From positions 1 through 50,198 of the forward strand of contig NZ_JAQGLS010000055.1 of the NCBI RefSeq assembly GCF_028292805.1: a stretch of 50,198 nt of DNA, in the 5' to 3' direction. Below, in pieces: positions 1 to 11,900 of this stretch. The translations under genes and the position numbers were made by a program. The notes beneath the pieces were generated by a model. That model was not told the origin of the DNA and searched no databases. It saw nothing but the letters and a program-made list of their open reading frames with translations. The stretch is from Ramlibacter sp. GTDB taxonomy: Bacteria > Pseudomonadota > Gammaproteobacteria > Burkholderiales > Burkholderiaceae_C. The stretch's first letter is position 1; the number at the start of each line of letters is the position of its first letter.

Positions 1-34
1 CCATCAGGCGAAGGATCCGCTCCATCGTGCTCAT
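1..34 (-). CDS. 5' end of a gene running off the window, probably a PilT/PilU-type pilus ATPase
   Basis: Only the first codons are present, reading MSTMERILRLM leftward off the edge. An AAGGTGG ribosome-binding site lies about 5 bases before the ATG, and the gene starts 30 bases after the dapD stop on the same strand. In Comamonadaceae the gene after dapD is often a PilT/PilU-like type IV pilus retraction ATPase beginning with a similar MERILRLM segment. The identification rests on that recollection of gene order and eleven residues, so it is tentative. Confidence 0.4.
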   Translation of the reverse strand, partial: MSTMERILRLM

Positions 35-64
35 GAATCCACCTTCGGCATGGGATGGCCCCGG

Positions 65-889
65 TCAGGGGCGAAGCAGGTCGTTGAGCGAGGTCTTGGC
101 CCGGGTCTGGGCATCGACGCGCTTGACGATGATGGCGGCGTACAGGCTGTACTTGCCGCCGTCCTTGGGCAGGCTGCCGGAGATCACCACCGAGCCGGCC
201 GGGATCCGGCCGTAGGTCGTTTCGCCGGTCGTGCGGTCGTAGATCGGGGTGCTCTGACCCAGGTACACGCCCATCGAAATGACCGAGTTCTCCTCGACGA
301 TCACGCCCTCCACGACTTCGGACCGGGCGCCGATGAAGCAGTTGTCCTCGATGATGGTCGGGTTGGCCTGCAGCGGCTCCAGCACGCCACCCAGGCCGAC
401 GCCGCCGGACAGGTGGACGTTCTTGCCGACCTGCGCGCAGGAACCGACCGTGGCCCAGGTGTCCACCATGGTGCCTTCGTCGACGTAGGCGCCGATGTTC
501 ACGTAGCTGGGCATCAGGATCGCGCCTTTGGCGATGAAGCTGCCCCGGCGAGCGACCGCGGGCGGCACGACGCGCACGCCGGTGGCGGCCATTTCCTCGG
601 CCGACAGGTGGGCGAACTTGGTCGGCACCTTGTCGAAGAAGGCCAGGTCGCCGGCCTTCATCAGCACGTTGTCGTTCAGCCGGAACGACAGCAGCACGGC
701 TTTCTTGAGCCACTGGTGCACCGTCCACTTGCCCACGCTTTCGCGGGTGGCCACGCGCAGCTTGCCCACGTTCAGCTCGGAGATGACGTGATCGACGGCC
801 TCGACCACTTCCTTGGGCGCCTTGCCGGGCGACAGGTTGGCGCGGTCGTCCCACGCGGTATCGATGGTCTGCTGGAGTTGCTGGGTCAT
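65..889 (-). CDS. dapD: 2,3,4,5-tetrahydropyridine-2,6-dicarboxylate N-succinyltransferase
   Basis: DapD transfers succinyl from succinyl-CoA to tetrahydrodipicolinate in the succinylase branch of lysine and meso-diaminopimelate synthesis in the cytoplasm. The product is 274 residues, the same length as the E. coli enzyme. It starts [13 protein letters not shown], has the helical N-terminal domain, and continues into the left-handed beta-helix of hexapeptide repeats (for example [19 protein letters not shown]) from about residue 110 onward. The ORF track extends the frame far upstream, but the ATG at 889 overlaps the dapC stop by four bases (ATGA), which fixes the start. It is translationally coupled to dapC, which supplies the next pathway step. 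Confidence 0.96.
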   Translation of the reverse strand: MTQQLQQTIDTAWDDRANLSPGKAPKEVVEAVDHVISELNVGKLRVATRESVGKWTVHQWLKKAVLLSFRLNDNVLMKAGDLAFFDKVPTKFAHLSAEEMAATGVRVVPPAVARRGSFIAKGAILMPSYVNIGAYVDEGTMVDTWATVGSCAQVGKNVHLSGGVGLGGVLEPLQANPTIIEDNCFIGARSEVVEGVIVEENSVISMGVYLGQSTPIYDRTTGETTYGRIPAGSVVISGSLPKDGGKYSLYAAIIVKRVDAQTRAKTSLNDLLRP

Positions 890-2100
890 TGGGGACTCTG
901 GTCTCGGGTATCTTGAACGAACTGCACGATCCGCTGCGCGGCTTCCAGGCATTCGGCGGTGTCGGCCACCAGCGCCATGCGCACGCGGCCGGCGCCGGGG
1001 TTGGCCCCGTGGGCCTCGCGCCCCAGGAAGCTGCCCGGCAGCACGACCACATTGTATTGAGCCAGCAGGGCGCGGGCGAACGCCGTGTCGCTTCCGCGCA
1101 CCCCCGCCCACAGGTAGAAGCCGGCGTCGGGCAGCCGCACGTCCAGCACCGGCTCGAGCAGCGGCGTGACCTGGGCGAACTTGCGGCGGTACTGTTCGCG
1201 GTTGTCCACCACGTGCGCCTCGTCGCTCCAGGCCGCGGCGCTGGCAGCCTGCACGATCGGGCTCATCGCGCTGCCGTGATAGGTGCGGTACAGCAGGAAC
1301 TGCTGCAGCAGGCCAGCGTCGCCAGCCACGAAACCGCTGCGCATGCCGGGCACGTTGCTGCGCTTGGACAGGCTGGTGAAGGCCACCAGCTGCTTGAAGT
1401 CTGTGCGACCGAGTTGCGCCGCCGCCTCCAGCCCGCCCAGCGGCGGCTCGGCGCGGAAGTAGATTTCGCTGTAGCACTCGTCCGAGGCGATCACGAAGCC
1501 GTGTTTGTCCTGCAGCGCGAACAACTTGCGCCACTCGTCCAGCGGCATCACCGCGCCGGTCGGGTTGCCGGGCGAGCAGACGAACAGCAGCTGCGTCTTC
1601 GCCCAGGTCGCCTCGGGCACGCTGTCCCAATCGATGGCGAAGTTGCGCGCCGGGTCGCTGGGGACGTAGTACGGCTGCGCGCCCGACAGCAGCGCCGCCC
1701 CTTCGTAGATTTGGTAGAACGGGTTGGGGCAGACCACCACCGCCGGCCGCGTCGGGTCGATCACGGCCTGGGCGAACGCGAACAGCGCCTCGCGCGAGCC
1801 GTTGACGGGCAGCACCTGCGTTTGCGGATCCAGCGCAATGCCGTAGCGCCGCTGGACCCAGCCGGTGCAGGCGGTGCGCAGCTCGCGCGTGCCGGCCGTC
1901 GGTGGATACCCCGCCAGGTCGTGGCCTGGCGTTTCCAGCGCGGCGGCCAGCGCCTGCTTGATGAAAGCGGGGGTCGGGTGCTTGGGCTCGCCGATGCCCA
2001 GGCTGATGTGGCGGTAGGCCGGGTTCGGCGTAACGCCGGCAAACAGCTCCCGCAGCCGCGCGAATGGGTAGGGCTGCAGGCGGGATAACAGGGGATTCAT
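886..2100 (-). CDS. dapC: Succinyldiaminopimelate transaminase
   Basis: DapC is a PLP-dependent class I/II aminotransferase that converts N-succinyl-2-amino-6-ketopimelate to N-succinyl-LL-diaminopimelate with glutamate as amino donor. The 404-residue product is normal length. Visible landmarks are [10 protein letters not shown], the [10 protein letters not shown] strand carrying the PLP-contacting Asp and Tyr, and the PLP lysine in [15 protein letters not shown] near residue 254. It is the first gene of the leftward dapC-dapD operon. A GATAAT hexamer sits 6 bases before the ATG inside a perfect palindrome (see separate entry), so its mRNA may be leaderless. Confidence 0.95.
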   Translation of the reverse strand: MNPLLSRLQPYPFARLRELFAGVTPNPAYRHISLGIGEPKHPTPAFIKQALAAALETPGHDLAGYPPTAGTRELRTACTGWVQRRYGIALDPQTQVLPVNGSREALFAFAQAVIDPTRPAVVVCPNPFYQIYEGAALLSGAQPYYVPSDPARNFAIDWDSVPEATWAKTQLLFVCSPGNPTGAVMPLDEWRKLFALQDKHGFVIASDECYSEIYFRAEPPLGGLEAAAQLGRTDFKQLVAFTSLSKRSNVPGMRSGFVAGDAGLLQQFLLYRTYHGSAMSPIVQAASAAAWSDEAHVVDNREQYRRKFAQVTPLLEPVLDVRLPDAGFYLWAGVRGSDTAFARALLAQYNVVVLPGSFLGREAHGANPGAGRVRMALVADTAECLEAAQRIVQFVQDTRDQSPQ

Positions 2101-2117
2101 GCGGGGATTATCCCCGC
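2101..2117 (-). promoter_or_regulatory. Palindromic -10 region of dapC (possible operator, leaderless start)
   Basis: The 17 bases directly before the dapC ATG form a perfect palindrome, GCGGGGAT-T-ATCCCCGC. On the minus strand it contains GATAAT ending 6 bases before the ATG, so a transcript from it would begin at or next to the start codon. No good -35 hexamer is visible. It could be a promoter -10, a repressor site over it, or chance; the position is what makes it notable. Confidence 0.4.
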
Positions 2118-2570
2118 CGCCGCAAGGACGCCCGGGGATCGGCGTTCGTCAGCGGCAGCCCGGCTCGCCGGTACGCCGCCAGCACGAACGGAGAGCAAAA
2201 AAAGCGGTCACTGCGACCGAGCCCGAGCTGCACGGCGCCCACGCGTGCAGCCAGAACTCGCGCACCAGTGCGGGCGTCAGGGCCAGCTCGCACAAGCGCC
2301 GCTCGGTCAAGAACGGCGCCTGCAGCATCAAGCCCATGAAGTTGTAGCGAGTGCCGACCGGCGCGCCCACGAAGGCGTGCCTCCGCTCGACGTGCGCCTG
2401 CCGCGGCTGGGGATGGCGCAACGCGATGTCGCCGGCTGGCAGCGCCTGAGGCCCGACGCAGAAGCCGCGGCGTGCTGTCCGCGCGGTCGTCGTAGAAGCG
2501 CGCCGCGCAGCCCCCCGGCAGGGCGAGCGGAACGGCGGCAAGGAGGCGGCGGCGGGAGGGCGTGGCAGCC
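2108..2570 (-). pseudogene. Decayed lipoprotein gene resembling permuted papain-like (YiiX/YebB-type) amidases
   Basis: No single frame is coherent. One frame gives a lipoprotein-like signal (RRRLLAAVPLALPGGCA) followed by RFYDDRADS. A second frame gives LPAGDIALR and then GTRYNFMGLMLQAPFLTERR. The first frame returns with VQLGLGRSDRFFCSPFVLAAY and stops immediately before dapC. The order signal, YNF segment, late CSxFVLxAYRRAGLPL segment resembles NlpC/P60-superfamily permuted hydrolases, so two frame changes and a truncated C-terminus are needed. One shift lies near 2240. I infer a degraded gene; a rapidly evolving real gene or sequence errors are alternatives. Confidence 0.5.
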
Positions 2571-2574
2571 GATT

Positions 2575-3459
2575 CTAGGCAGCGGGGCCCTCCAGCATCG
2601 CCATCAGCTCCCGCGCGTTGTCCGGCGCATGGCGTTTGTCGGTGTTGTCGAAGTAGCAAAACACGTCGCGCCGGGTGCGCTGCGACGGCGGCTCGCCCGG
2701 CGCGATCAGCCGCGCGTGCGCCGGCTGGCCACCCGCGGCCCAGGCGGCCATCAGGCGCGCCCAGCGTTCCAGTTCTTCGGTGGTGTAGCGGCTGTTGTAC
2801 AGCTCGGTGGCGCCGTGCAGCCGCATGTAGACGAAGTCGGACGTCACGTCTTCGTACAGCGGCCAGGGTCGGGGCGTGTCGGCGACGACCCAGGCGATGC
2901 GGTGGCGGCGCAGCTGGCGGATGAAGTCGGGGGTGACGAAGCTTGCGTGCCGCACCTCGATCGCGTGCCGCAGGCGCCGGCTGCGGTCCACCTGCAGGCA
3001 GTCGCGTCCCTCCAGCCGGCCGTCGCGCTCCAGCGCCAGTTCGGCCGCCGCCAGGGTGGTCCGGGGCAGCAGCCGGAAGAACGCCTCGAACAGCGCCGGG
3101 TCGTATTGCAGGTTGGGCGGGAACTGCCACAGGATCGGCCCGAGCTTGTCGCCCAGCGCGAACAGGCCGGAGGCGAAGAAGTTGGCCAGCGCCACCCGCA
3201 CGTTGCGCAGCCGCAGCATGTGGGTGATGTAGCGGCTACCCTTGACGGCGAACACGAAGCCCGGCGGCGTCTGCTCCGCCCACATGGCGTAGCTGGAGGG
3301 CCGCTGCAGCGAATAGAAGGATCCGTTCAGCTCCAGCGACGGGAAGGCGCGCGCCGCGTGTTCCAGCTCGCGCGCCTGCACCAGGCCCTCGGGATAGAAA
3401 TGGCCGCGCCAGGGCGGGTAGCGCCAGCCGGAAACGCCGATCAGGATCCTGCCTGGCAT
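2575..3459 (-). CDS. DUF72 family TIM-barrel protein
   Basis: The product is 294 residues, beginning MPGRILIGVSGWRYPPWRG. The DUF72 (YecE-like) fold is recognisable from GVSGWRY near the N-terminus, LELNGSFYSLQ, FVFAVKGSRYITH, LWQFPPN, AIEVRHASF and YMRLHGATELYNSRYT. The biochemical role of the family is unknown; some authors suspect a nuclease- or phosphatase-like TIM barrel. The frame stays open for 1,667 codons upstream only because it shadows smc. I chose the ATG that directly precedes the conserved glycine-rich strand. It is divergent from smc and shares a 168-base intergenic region with it. Confidence 0.9.
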   Translation of the reverse strand: MPGRILIGVSGWRYPPWRGHFYPEGLVQARELEHAARAFPSLELNGSFYSLQRPSSYAMWAEQTPPGFVFAVKGSRYITHMLRLRNVRVALANFFASGLFALGDKLGPILWQFPPNLQYDPALFEAFFRLLPRTTLAAAELALERDGRLEGRDCLQVDRSRRLRHAIEVRHASFVTPDFIRQLRRHRIAWVVADTPRPWPLYEDVTSDFVYMRLHGATELYNSRYTTEELERWARLMAAWAAGGQPAHARLIAPGEPPSQRTRRDVFCYFDNTDKRHAPDNARELMAMLEGPAA

Positions 3460-3555
3460 GGGGTGCGGGAGGGTGTTTTCACCGTTTGTGCCAGAACCCG
3501 GGCGCCACGGGGGATTGCTGTAACAGGCGGGCACCGGCCCTGCCGGGCCAGCGGT

Positions 3556-3594
3556 TATGATTTCCCGCATCGGACGCCGGCTGCCAGCCGGCGT
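3556..3594 (+). promoter_or_regulatory. Candidate -10 and perfect hairpin in the smc leader
   Basis: A TATGAT hexamer (3556-3561) lies 66 bases before the smc GTG. It is followed at 3574-3594 by a perfect inverted repeat, ACGCCGGCT-GCC-AGCCGGCGT. No convincing -35 is present. If transcription starts near 3568, the hairpin sits at the very 5' end of the leader, where it could stabilise the mRNA or bind a regulator. The function is inferred from position only. Confidence 0.35.
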
Positions 3595-3627
3595 TCTCAT
3601 TCGCGTCAGCATCAAAGGCGAGGGGTC

Positions 3628-6600
3628 GTGCGTCTCACTTCCATCAAGCTTTCCGGCTTCAAGTCCTTTGCCGATCCGACCAACTTCCTGCTGCCCGGCC
3701 AGCTGGTGGGGGTGGTCGGCCCGAACGGCTGCGGCAAATCCAACATCATGGACGCCGTGCGCTGGGTGCTGGGCGAGTCCCGCGCCAGCGAGCTGCGCGG
3801 CGAGTCGATGCAGGACGTGATCTTCAACGGCACCACCACCCGCAAGCCGTCCTCGCGCGCGTCGGTCGAACTGGTGTTCGACAACCCCGACCAGCGCGCC
3901 GGCGGCCAGTGGGCCCAGTTCGCCGAGATCGCGGTCAAGCGCGTGCTGACGCGCGACGGCACCTCCAGCTACTACATCAACAACCAGCCGGTGCGCCGGC
4001 GCGACGTCCAGGACGTGTTCCTGGGCACGGGCCTGGGCCCGCGCGCCTACGCCATCATCGGCCAGGGCACCATCAGCCGGATCATCGAGTCCAAGCCCGA
4101 GGAGCTGCGCCTGTTCCTGGAAGAGGCCGCCGGTGTCTCCAAGTACAAGGAGCGCCGACGCGAGACCGAGAACCGGCTGCACGACACGCGCGAGAACCTC
4201 ACGCGGGTGGAAGACATCCTGCGCGAGCTCAACGCCAACCTGGAAAAGCTTGAAAAGCAGGCCGAAGTCGCCGCCCGCTACAACAAGCTGCAGGCCGACG
4301 TCACGCTCAAGCAGCAGCAGCTGTGGTTCTTGAAGCGCTCGGAAGCCGAGGTCGACCAGGGCCGCGTCAAGGCCGATGCCGACAAGGCCGTCAACGACCT
4401 GGAAGCGCGGATGGCCGACCTGCGCCGCATCGAGAGCGAACTCGAGACGGTGCGCCAGGCCCACTATGCGGCCGGCGACCAGGTCAACCAGGCCCAGGGC
4501 CAGCTGTACGAAGCCAGCGCCGAAGTGGGGCGGCTGGAAGCGGAGATCCGCTTCGTGGTCGAAGGCCGGCAACGGGTCGAGCAGCGCTTGCTGCAGCTCA
4601 AGGAGCAGGCCGCGCAATGGGCCGATCGCAAGGACGAAGCCCTGGCCGAGACCGAGAACCTGGCCGCGATGAGCGTCGACGCCGAGGAGCGCGCCACCTT
4701 GCTGGCCGCCCAGCTGGAAGAGCAGGACACGCAGCTGCCCGACCTGGAAGAGGCGCAGCGCCAGGCCCAGGCCCGCGCCTCCGAACAGCGCAGCGCCGTC
4801 GGCCAGGTGCAGCAGCAGATCCAGGTGCTGGCCGCCGACCAGCGCAACATCGAGGAACAATCGCGCCAGCTGAACCAGCGGCGCGAGCGGCTGGTGGTCG
4901 ACCGCAACGCGCTGGCCGCGCCGGACGAAGCCCGGCTGGTCAAGCTGCAGGCCCAGCTGGCCGCCGCGCAGGAAAGCGCCGAAACTTCCGACGCCCGCCT
5001 GCACGAATTGCAGGAACAGGTGCCGCAGCTGGACGAAGACCGTCGCACCCGGCAGCAGGACGTCAATGCCCAGAGCGCCCGACAGTCCGAGCTGTCGGCC
5101 CGGCTGGAGGCCTTGAAGGCGCTGCAGGACAAGGTCCGCACCGACGGCAAGCTGCAGCCCTGGCTGGCCAAGCATGGCCTGGACGGCCTGCAAGGCTTGT
5201 GGAGCCGCATCCACATCGAGCAAGGCTGGGAAAGCGCGCTGGAAGCGGCGCTGCGCGAACGCATGGGCGCGCTGGAAGTCTCGCGCATCGAAATGGTCCG
5301 CGCCTTCGCCGGCGACCCGCCGCCGGCCAAGCTGGCCTTCTACCATCCGCCGGCGGCCGCCGTGCCGGCAGCGGCCGGCGCGCTGCCGCGCCTGGCCGAC
5401 CTGCTGCGCCTGAACGATGCCGGCCAGAAGGCCTTGCTGTCGGACTGGCTGCACGGCTGCTTCACCGCTGGCACGCTGGAAGAGGCACTGGCCGCGCGCG
5501 ACCGGCTGCAGCCGGGCGAGGCGATCTTCGTCCAGGCCGGCCATGCGGTGACGGCGCACAGCGTCAGCTTCTATGCGCAAGATTCCGAGCAGGCCGGCTT
5601 GCTGGCGCGCCAGCAGGAGATCGAGAACCTGGACAAGCAGCTGCGCGCGCAGTCGCTGATCGCCGAAGAAGCGCGGTCCGCCCTGGTGCGGGCCGAAGCA
5701 GCGTACAGCGACGCCGCGCAGCGCCTGACCACGGCCCGGCGCGAGGCCGCCGAGCACCAGGGGCGCGCCCATGAGCTGCAGGTCGAGACGCTGCGCCTGA
5801 CGCAGCTGGCCGAACAGACCCGCGCCCGCAGCGAGCAGATCAGCGGCGACTTGGCCGAAGTGGACGCCTTGCTGGAGGAGTTGCAGGAGCGCCGCGTCGC
5901 CGCCGAGGGCCGCTTCGAGGAACTGGACATGCAGCTGGCCGACAGCCAGGAGCGCCATGCCCAGCTCGATGAACGCGTGATCGAGGTCGAGCGCAAGCTG
6001 GCTCAGGCGCGCGAGCAGCACCGCAGCCTGGAGCGGCAGGCGCAAGAAGCCCAGTTTGCCCAGCGCGCCCTGCAGGCGCGGCGCGGCGAACTGCAGCGGG
6101 CGATCGAGACCGCCACCCAGCAGACGGGCTCGCTCGCGGCCGAGGAAGAACGGGCCCAGGTCGAACTGACGCGGCTGACCGACGCCGCCGCGCAGGCCGG
6201 GCTGCAGACCGCGCTGGAGCTCAAGTCCGCGCGCGAGCAGTCGCTGGGCGCCCAGCGCAGCGAATACGACGACCTGACGGCCAAGCTGCGCGCCAGCGAC
6301 GAGCGCCGGCTGCAGCTGGAGCGCGAGCTCGACCCGCTGCGCCAGCGCATCACCGAGTTCCAGCTCAAGGAACAGGCGGCGCGGCTGGGGCTGGAGCAAT
6401 ACACCCAGCTGCTGGCCGACAACCAGGCCGACCTGGAGGCGGTCGCCAGGTCGATTGCCGAAGGCAACGTGCGGCTGGGCGGCATGCAGGGCGACATCGA
6501 CCGCATCCACCGCGAAGTGGCGGCGCTGGGCGCCGTCAACCTGGCCGCGCTGGAGGAGCTGAGCACGGCGCGCGAGCGCAAGCAGTTCCTGGACGCGCAA

Positions 6601-7143
6601 TCGGCCGACCTGAACGAAGCCATGAGCACGCTGGAAGACGCCATCAAGAAGATCGACGGCGAAACCCGCGAGCTGCTGGGCAGCACCTTCCAGACCGTCA
6701 ACGAGCACTTCGGGCGGATGTTCCCCGAGCTGTTCGGCGGCGGCAACGCGCGGCTGGTGATGACCGGCGAGGAGATCCTGGACGCCGGCGTGCAGGTGCT
6801 GGCGCAGCCGCCCGGCAAGAAGAACCAGACCATCCACCTGCTGTCGGGCGGCGAGAAGGCGTTGACGGCGATCGCCCTGGTGTTCGCCATCTTCCAGCTG
6901 AACCCGGCGCCGTTCTGCCTGCTGGACGAAGTGGATGCGCCGCTGGACGACGCCAACACCGAGCGCTATGCCAAGCTGGTCAGCAGCATGAGCAAGGAAA
7001 CCCAGTTCCTGTTCATCAGCCACAACAAGATTGCGATGGAAATGGCCAAACAACTGATCGGGGTGACCATGCAGGAGCAGGGCGTCTCGCGCATCGTCGC
7101 GGTCGACATGGAGGCCGCCAAGTCGATGGCCGAGCTGGCATGA
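3628..7143 (+). CDS. smc: Chromosome segregation ATPase SMC
   Basis: SMC forms the DNA-entrapping ring of the bacterial condensin with ScpA and ScpB. The 1,171-residue product has the family's normal length. It contains an N-terminal ATPase half with Walker A GPNGCGKSN (about residues 31-39), a long coiled coil rich in Glu/Gln/Ala, a hinge around residues 500-660, a second coiled coil, and a C-terminal half with signature LLSGGEKALTA and Walker B CLLDEVDAPLDD. The start is GTG in VRLTSIKLSGFKSF, preceded by GGCGAGGGG; the upstream part of the tracked ORF is shadow. It begins the plus-strand smc-zipA-ligA series common in Burkholderiales. Confidence 0.97.
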   Translation: MRLTSIKLSGFKSFADPTNFLLPGQLVGVVGPNGCGKSNIMDAVRWVLGESRASELRGESMQDVIFNGTTTRKPSSRASVELVFDNPDQRAGGQWAQFAEIAVKRVLTRDGTSSYYINNQPVRRRDVQDVFLGTGLGPRAYAIIGQGTISRIIESKPEELRLFLEEAAGVSKYKERRRETENRLHDTRENLTRVEDILRELNANLEKLEKQAEVAARYNKLQADVTLKQQQLWFLKRSEAEVDQGRVKADADKAVNDLEARMADLRRIESELETVRQAHYAAGDQVNQAQGQLYEASAEVGRLEAEIRFVVEGRQRVEQRLLQLKEQAAQWADRKDEALAETENLAAMSVDAEERATLLAAQLEEQDTQLPDLEEAQRQAQARASEQRSAVGQVQQQIQVLAADQRNIEEQSRQLNQRRERLVVDRNALAAPDEARLVKLQAQLAAAQESAETSDARLHELQEQVPQLDEDRRTRQQDVNAQSARQSELSARLEALKALQDKVRTDGKLQPWLAKHGLDGLQGLWSRIHIEQGWESALEAALRERMGALEVSRIEMVRAFAGDPPPAKLAFYHPPAAAVPAAAGALPRLADLLRLNDAGQKALLSDWLHGCFTAGTLEEALAARDRLQPGEAIFVQAGHAVTAHSVSFYAQDSEQAGLLARQQEIENLDKQLRAQSLIAEEARSALVRAEAAYSDAAQRLTTARREAAEHQGRAHELQVETLRLTQLAEQTRARSEQISGDLAEVDALLEELQERRVAAEGRFEELDMQLADSQERHAQLDERVIEVERKLAQAREQHRSLERQAQEAQFAQRALQARRGELQRAIETATQQTGSLAAEEERAQVELTRLTDAAAQAGLQTALELKSAREQSLGAQRSEYDDLTAKLRASDERRLQLERELDPLRQRITEFQLKEQAARLGLEQYTQLLADNQADLEAVARSIAEGNVRLGGMQGDIDRIHREVAALGAVNLAALEELSTARERKQFLDAQSADLNEAMSTLEDAIKKIDGETRELLGSTFQTVNEHFGRMFPELFGGGNARLVMTGEEILDAGVQVLAQPPGKKNQTIHLLSGGEKALTAIALVFAIFQLNPAPFCLLDEVDAPLDDANTERYAKLVSSMSKETQFLFISHNKIAMEMAKQLIGVTMQEQGVSRIVAVDMEAAKSMAELA

Positions 7144-10335
<3,192 letters not shown>

Positions 10336-10357
10336 GGTGTGCAGCTTGCTGCGCACC
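10336..10357. repeat. Hairpin repeat, copy 1 (ligA/ybaN convergent gap)
   Basis: GGTGTGCAGC-TT-GCTGCGCACC begins immediately after the ligA stop. The stem is 10 bases with one mismatch. Two more copies of the same sequence family occur at 27577-27642, also in a gap between convergent genes. There is no T-tract, so the element may act as a bidirectional end-of-transcript structure or simply be a dispersed repeat. Confidence 0.6.
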
Positions 10358-10386
10358 GGAGCACGACCACCGCTTGACGTTCTGTC

Positions 10387-10797
10387 TCACGGGGGCGATT
10401 TGCACTCCGGCCGCCGCCACAGCCACACCAGCACCAGCGCCATGATGGAGATGGTGATGCCCACCGCCCATTTCTGCGGCACGAACACCAGCATGAAGAC
10501 CGTGCTGCAGGACATCATCGCGGTGGTCAGCACCTTGGCACGGCGCGGCACCACGCCGCCGTCGCGCCAGTCGCACAGCTGCTGGCCGAAGCGCGGATGG
10601 TTGTGCAGCCAGTCGTGCAGGGCCGGCGAGCAGCGCGCCGCCGCCCAGGCCGCCACCAGCAGGAATGGAACCGTCGGCATCACCGGCAGGAACAGGCCAA
10701 CGACGCCCAGCAGCAGGAACAGTCCGGCCAATGCCAGCATGGCGTAGCGGGCAGCGCCCGTCAGTTGCGGGAGGGGTTCTGGCGCGCCTGGATCCAT
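10387..10797 (-). CDS. YbaN/DUF454 family inner-membrane protein
   Basis: The product is 136 residues with hydrophobic segments at about 19-50 and 89-127. The DUF454 core is visible as [20 protein letters not shown] followed by [20 protein letters not shown] and an inter-helix RRAK segment. The family is a small inner-membrane protein of unknown function. It is convergent with ligA and divergent from def. A TATCTT hexamer ends 7 bases before its ATG, suggesting a leaderless transcript. Confidence 0.85.
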   Translation of the reverse strand: MDPGAPEPLPQLTGAARYAMLALAGLFLLLGVVGLFLPVMPTVPFLLVAAWAAARCSPALHDWLHNHPRFGQQLCDWRDGGVVPRRAKVLTTAMMSCSTVFMLVFVPQKWAVGITISIMALVLVWLWRRPECKSPP

Positions 10798-10804
10798 GGG
10801 CCAG

Positions 10805-10840
10805 AAGATACCAGCTGCGGCCGGGCAGCGGCGGTATGCT
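10805..10840. promoter_or_regulatory. Divergent -10-like hexamers for ybaN-like gene and def
   Basis: The 50-base gap between two divergent start codons holds TATCTT on the minus strand (10810 to 10805, 7 bases before the ybaN-type ATG) and TATGCT on the plus strand (10835-10840, 7 bases before the def ATG at 10848). Neither has a convincing -35. The spacing predicts transcripts starting at the A of each ATG and favours 10848 over the upstream in-frame ATG at 10836 as the def start. Confidence 0.4.
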
Positions 10841-10847
10841 CGTGCGC

Positions 10848-11387
10848 ATGGCTGTACGAGAAATTCTGAAGATGGGGGACGCGCGCCTCCTACGCCTGGC
10901 GAAACCGGTCGAGGCGTTCGATACCCCCGAGCTGCGCGCGCTGCTGGTGGACATGCACGACACCATGCAGGCCGCCAGCGGCGCCGGGCTGGCCGCGCCG
11001 CAAATCGGCGTGGACCTGCAGTTGGTGGTCTTTGGCACCGACGCGCCCAACCCGCGCTACCCCGAGGCCCCGGTGGTGCCGCGCACCGTGCTGATCAATC
11101 CGGTGGTCATGCCCATCGGTGAGGAACAGGAAGACGGCTGGGAAGGCTGCCTGTCCGTGCCCGGGCTGCGCGGCGTGGTGCCGCGCTACCGCCGGATCCT
11201 GTACACGGGGTTCGACCCGCAAGGCCGGCGGATCGAGCGGGAAGCCGAGGGCTTCCACGCGCGGGTGGTGCAGCACGAGTGCGACCACCTGCTGGGCAAG
11301 CTCTACCCGATGCGGGTGCGCGATTTCAGCCAGTTCGGCTTCACCGAGGTGCTGTTCCCGGGGCTGGACGCCGGCGACGACGACTGA
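10848..11387 (+). CDS. def: Peptide deformylase
   Basis: This enzyme removes the formyl group from the initiator methionine of nascent proteins, using a metal ion. The 179-residue product carries all three family motifs: [11 protein letters not shown] (GxGLAAxQ), EGCLSVPG (EGCxS) and HECDHL (HExxH). The start [11 protein letters not shown] is chosen because a TATGCT hexamer sits exactly 7 bases upstream; an in-frame ATG four codons earlier overlaps that hexamer. Its partner enzyme methionine aminopeptidase is also in the window (map), but far away. The last 85 bases overlap a convergent membrane-protein ORF. Confidence 0.95.
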   Translation: MAVREILKMGDARLLRLAKPVEAFDTPELRALLVDMHDTMQAASGAGLAAPQIGVDLQLVVFGTDAPNPRYPEAPVVPRTVLINPVVMPIGEEQEDGWEGCLSVPGLRGVVPRYRRILYTGFDPQGRRIEREAEGFHARVVQHECDHLLGKLYPMRVRDFSQFGFTEVLFPGLDAGDDD

Positions 11388-11635
11388 GGCCGCAGCCTCG
11401 CCCAAACCAGCACGAGCAGCCGCACCAGCAACAGATGCTGGGCAGCCAGCACCAGGGCGACCAGCAGCAGGCCATTTGCGCCCGTGGGCAACACGGCGCC
11501 GACGGCGAGCGCGGGCAACCAGGTGAGCCAGAGCTCGAAGGCGAGCGGGCCGGCGCCACCCCACCAGACGTCCAGCAGGGCGCAGCCCAGGGCAAGGCCC
11601 AGGGCTGTTGCGAGTTGCGCGATCAGGATCACCAT
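11303..11635 (-). CDS. Small hydrophobic membrane protein overlapping def antisense
   Basis: The ORF encodes about 110 residues, with three probable membrane helices (from [16 protein letters not shown], from [16 protein letters not shown], from [16 protein letters not shown]) and a Ser/Pro/Lys-rich tail. The third codon positions are almost all G or C, as in real genes here. AGGAG lies 6 bases before the ATG at 11635, which I prefer over the ATG two codons upstream. I recognise no family. Its 3' end runs 85 bases into the convergent def gene, which is unusual; the tail may be recent extension after loss of an earlier stop. Confidence 0.5.
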   Translation of the reverse strand: MVILIAQLATALGLALGCALLDVWWGGAGPLAFELWLTWLPALAVGAVLPTGANGLLLVALVLAAQHLLLVRLLVLVWARLRPQSSSPASSPGNSTSVKPNWLKSRTRIG

Positions 11636-11861
11636 GGCCATCTCCTGCGATGCCTGGTGAGGGTGCGCCTGCCGGGCAGGCAGGACCAGTGCGCCAGTGC
11701 GGCCCGCCGCGGTGACCGATGGCACTGGTGAATGGCCTGAGGAAACGCCGACCAGGGCGCTGGCCTGGACTTCACGAATCGAAAACCGGGCTGCGCATGG
11801 CGCGGACTGGTTGCCCTGGTGGAGAGGAGGCGGCTTTGCGGTCCTCTCCACGCTGATCAAG

Positions 11862-11898
11862 TCACCTGAAAAAATCGCTTTGAGCGATTTTCAGGTGA
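11862..11898. terminator. Long inverted repeat, terminator of the Bug gene
   Basis: TCACCTGAAAAAATCGCT and AGCGATTTTCAGGTGA pair around a TTG loop, with a small A-run imbalance, giving a 16-base stem. It lies two bases past the stop of the leftward Bug gene. The A/T-rich inner stem reads U-rich in either direction, so it can act on transcripts from both sides. Confidence 0.6.
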
Positions 11899-11900
11899 TG

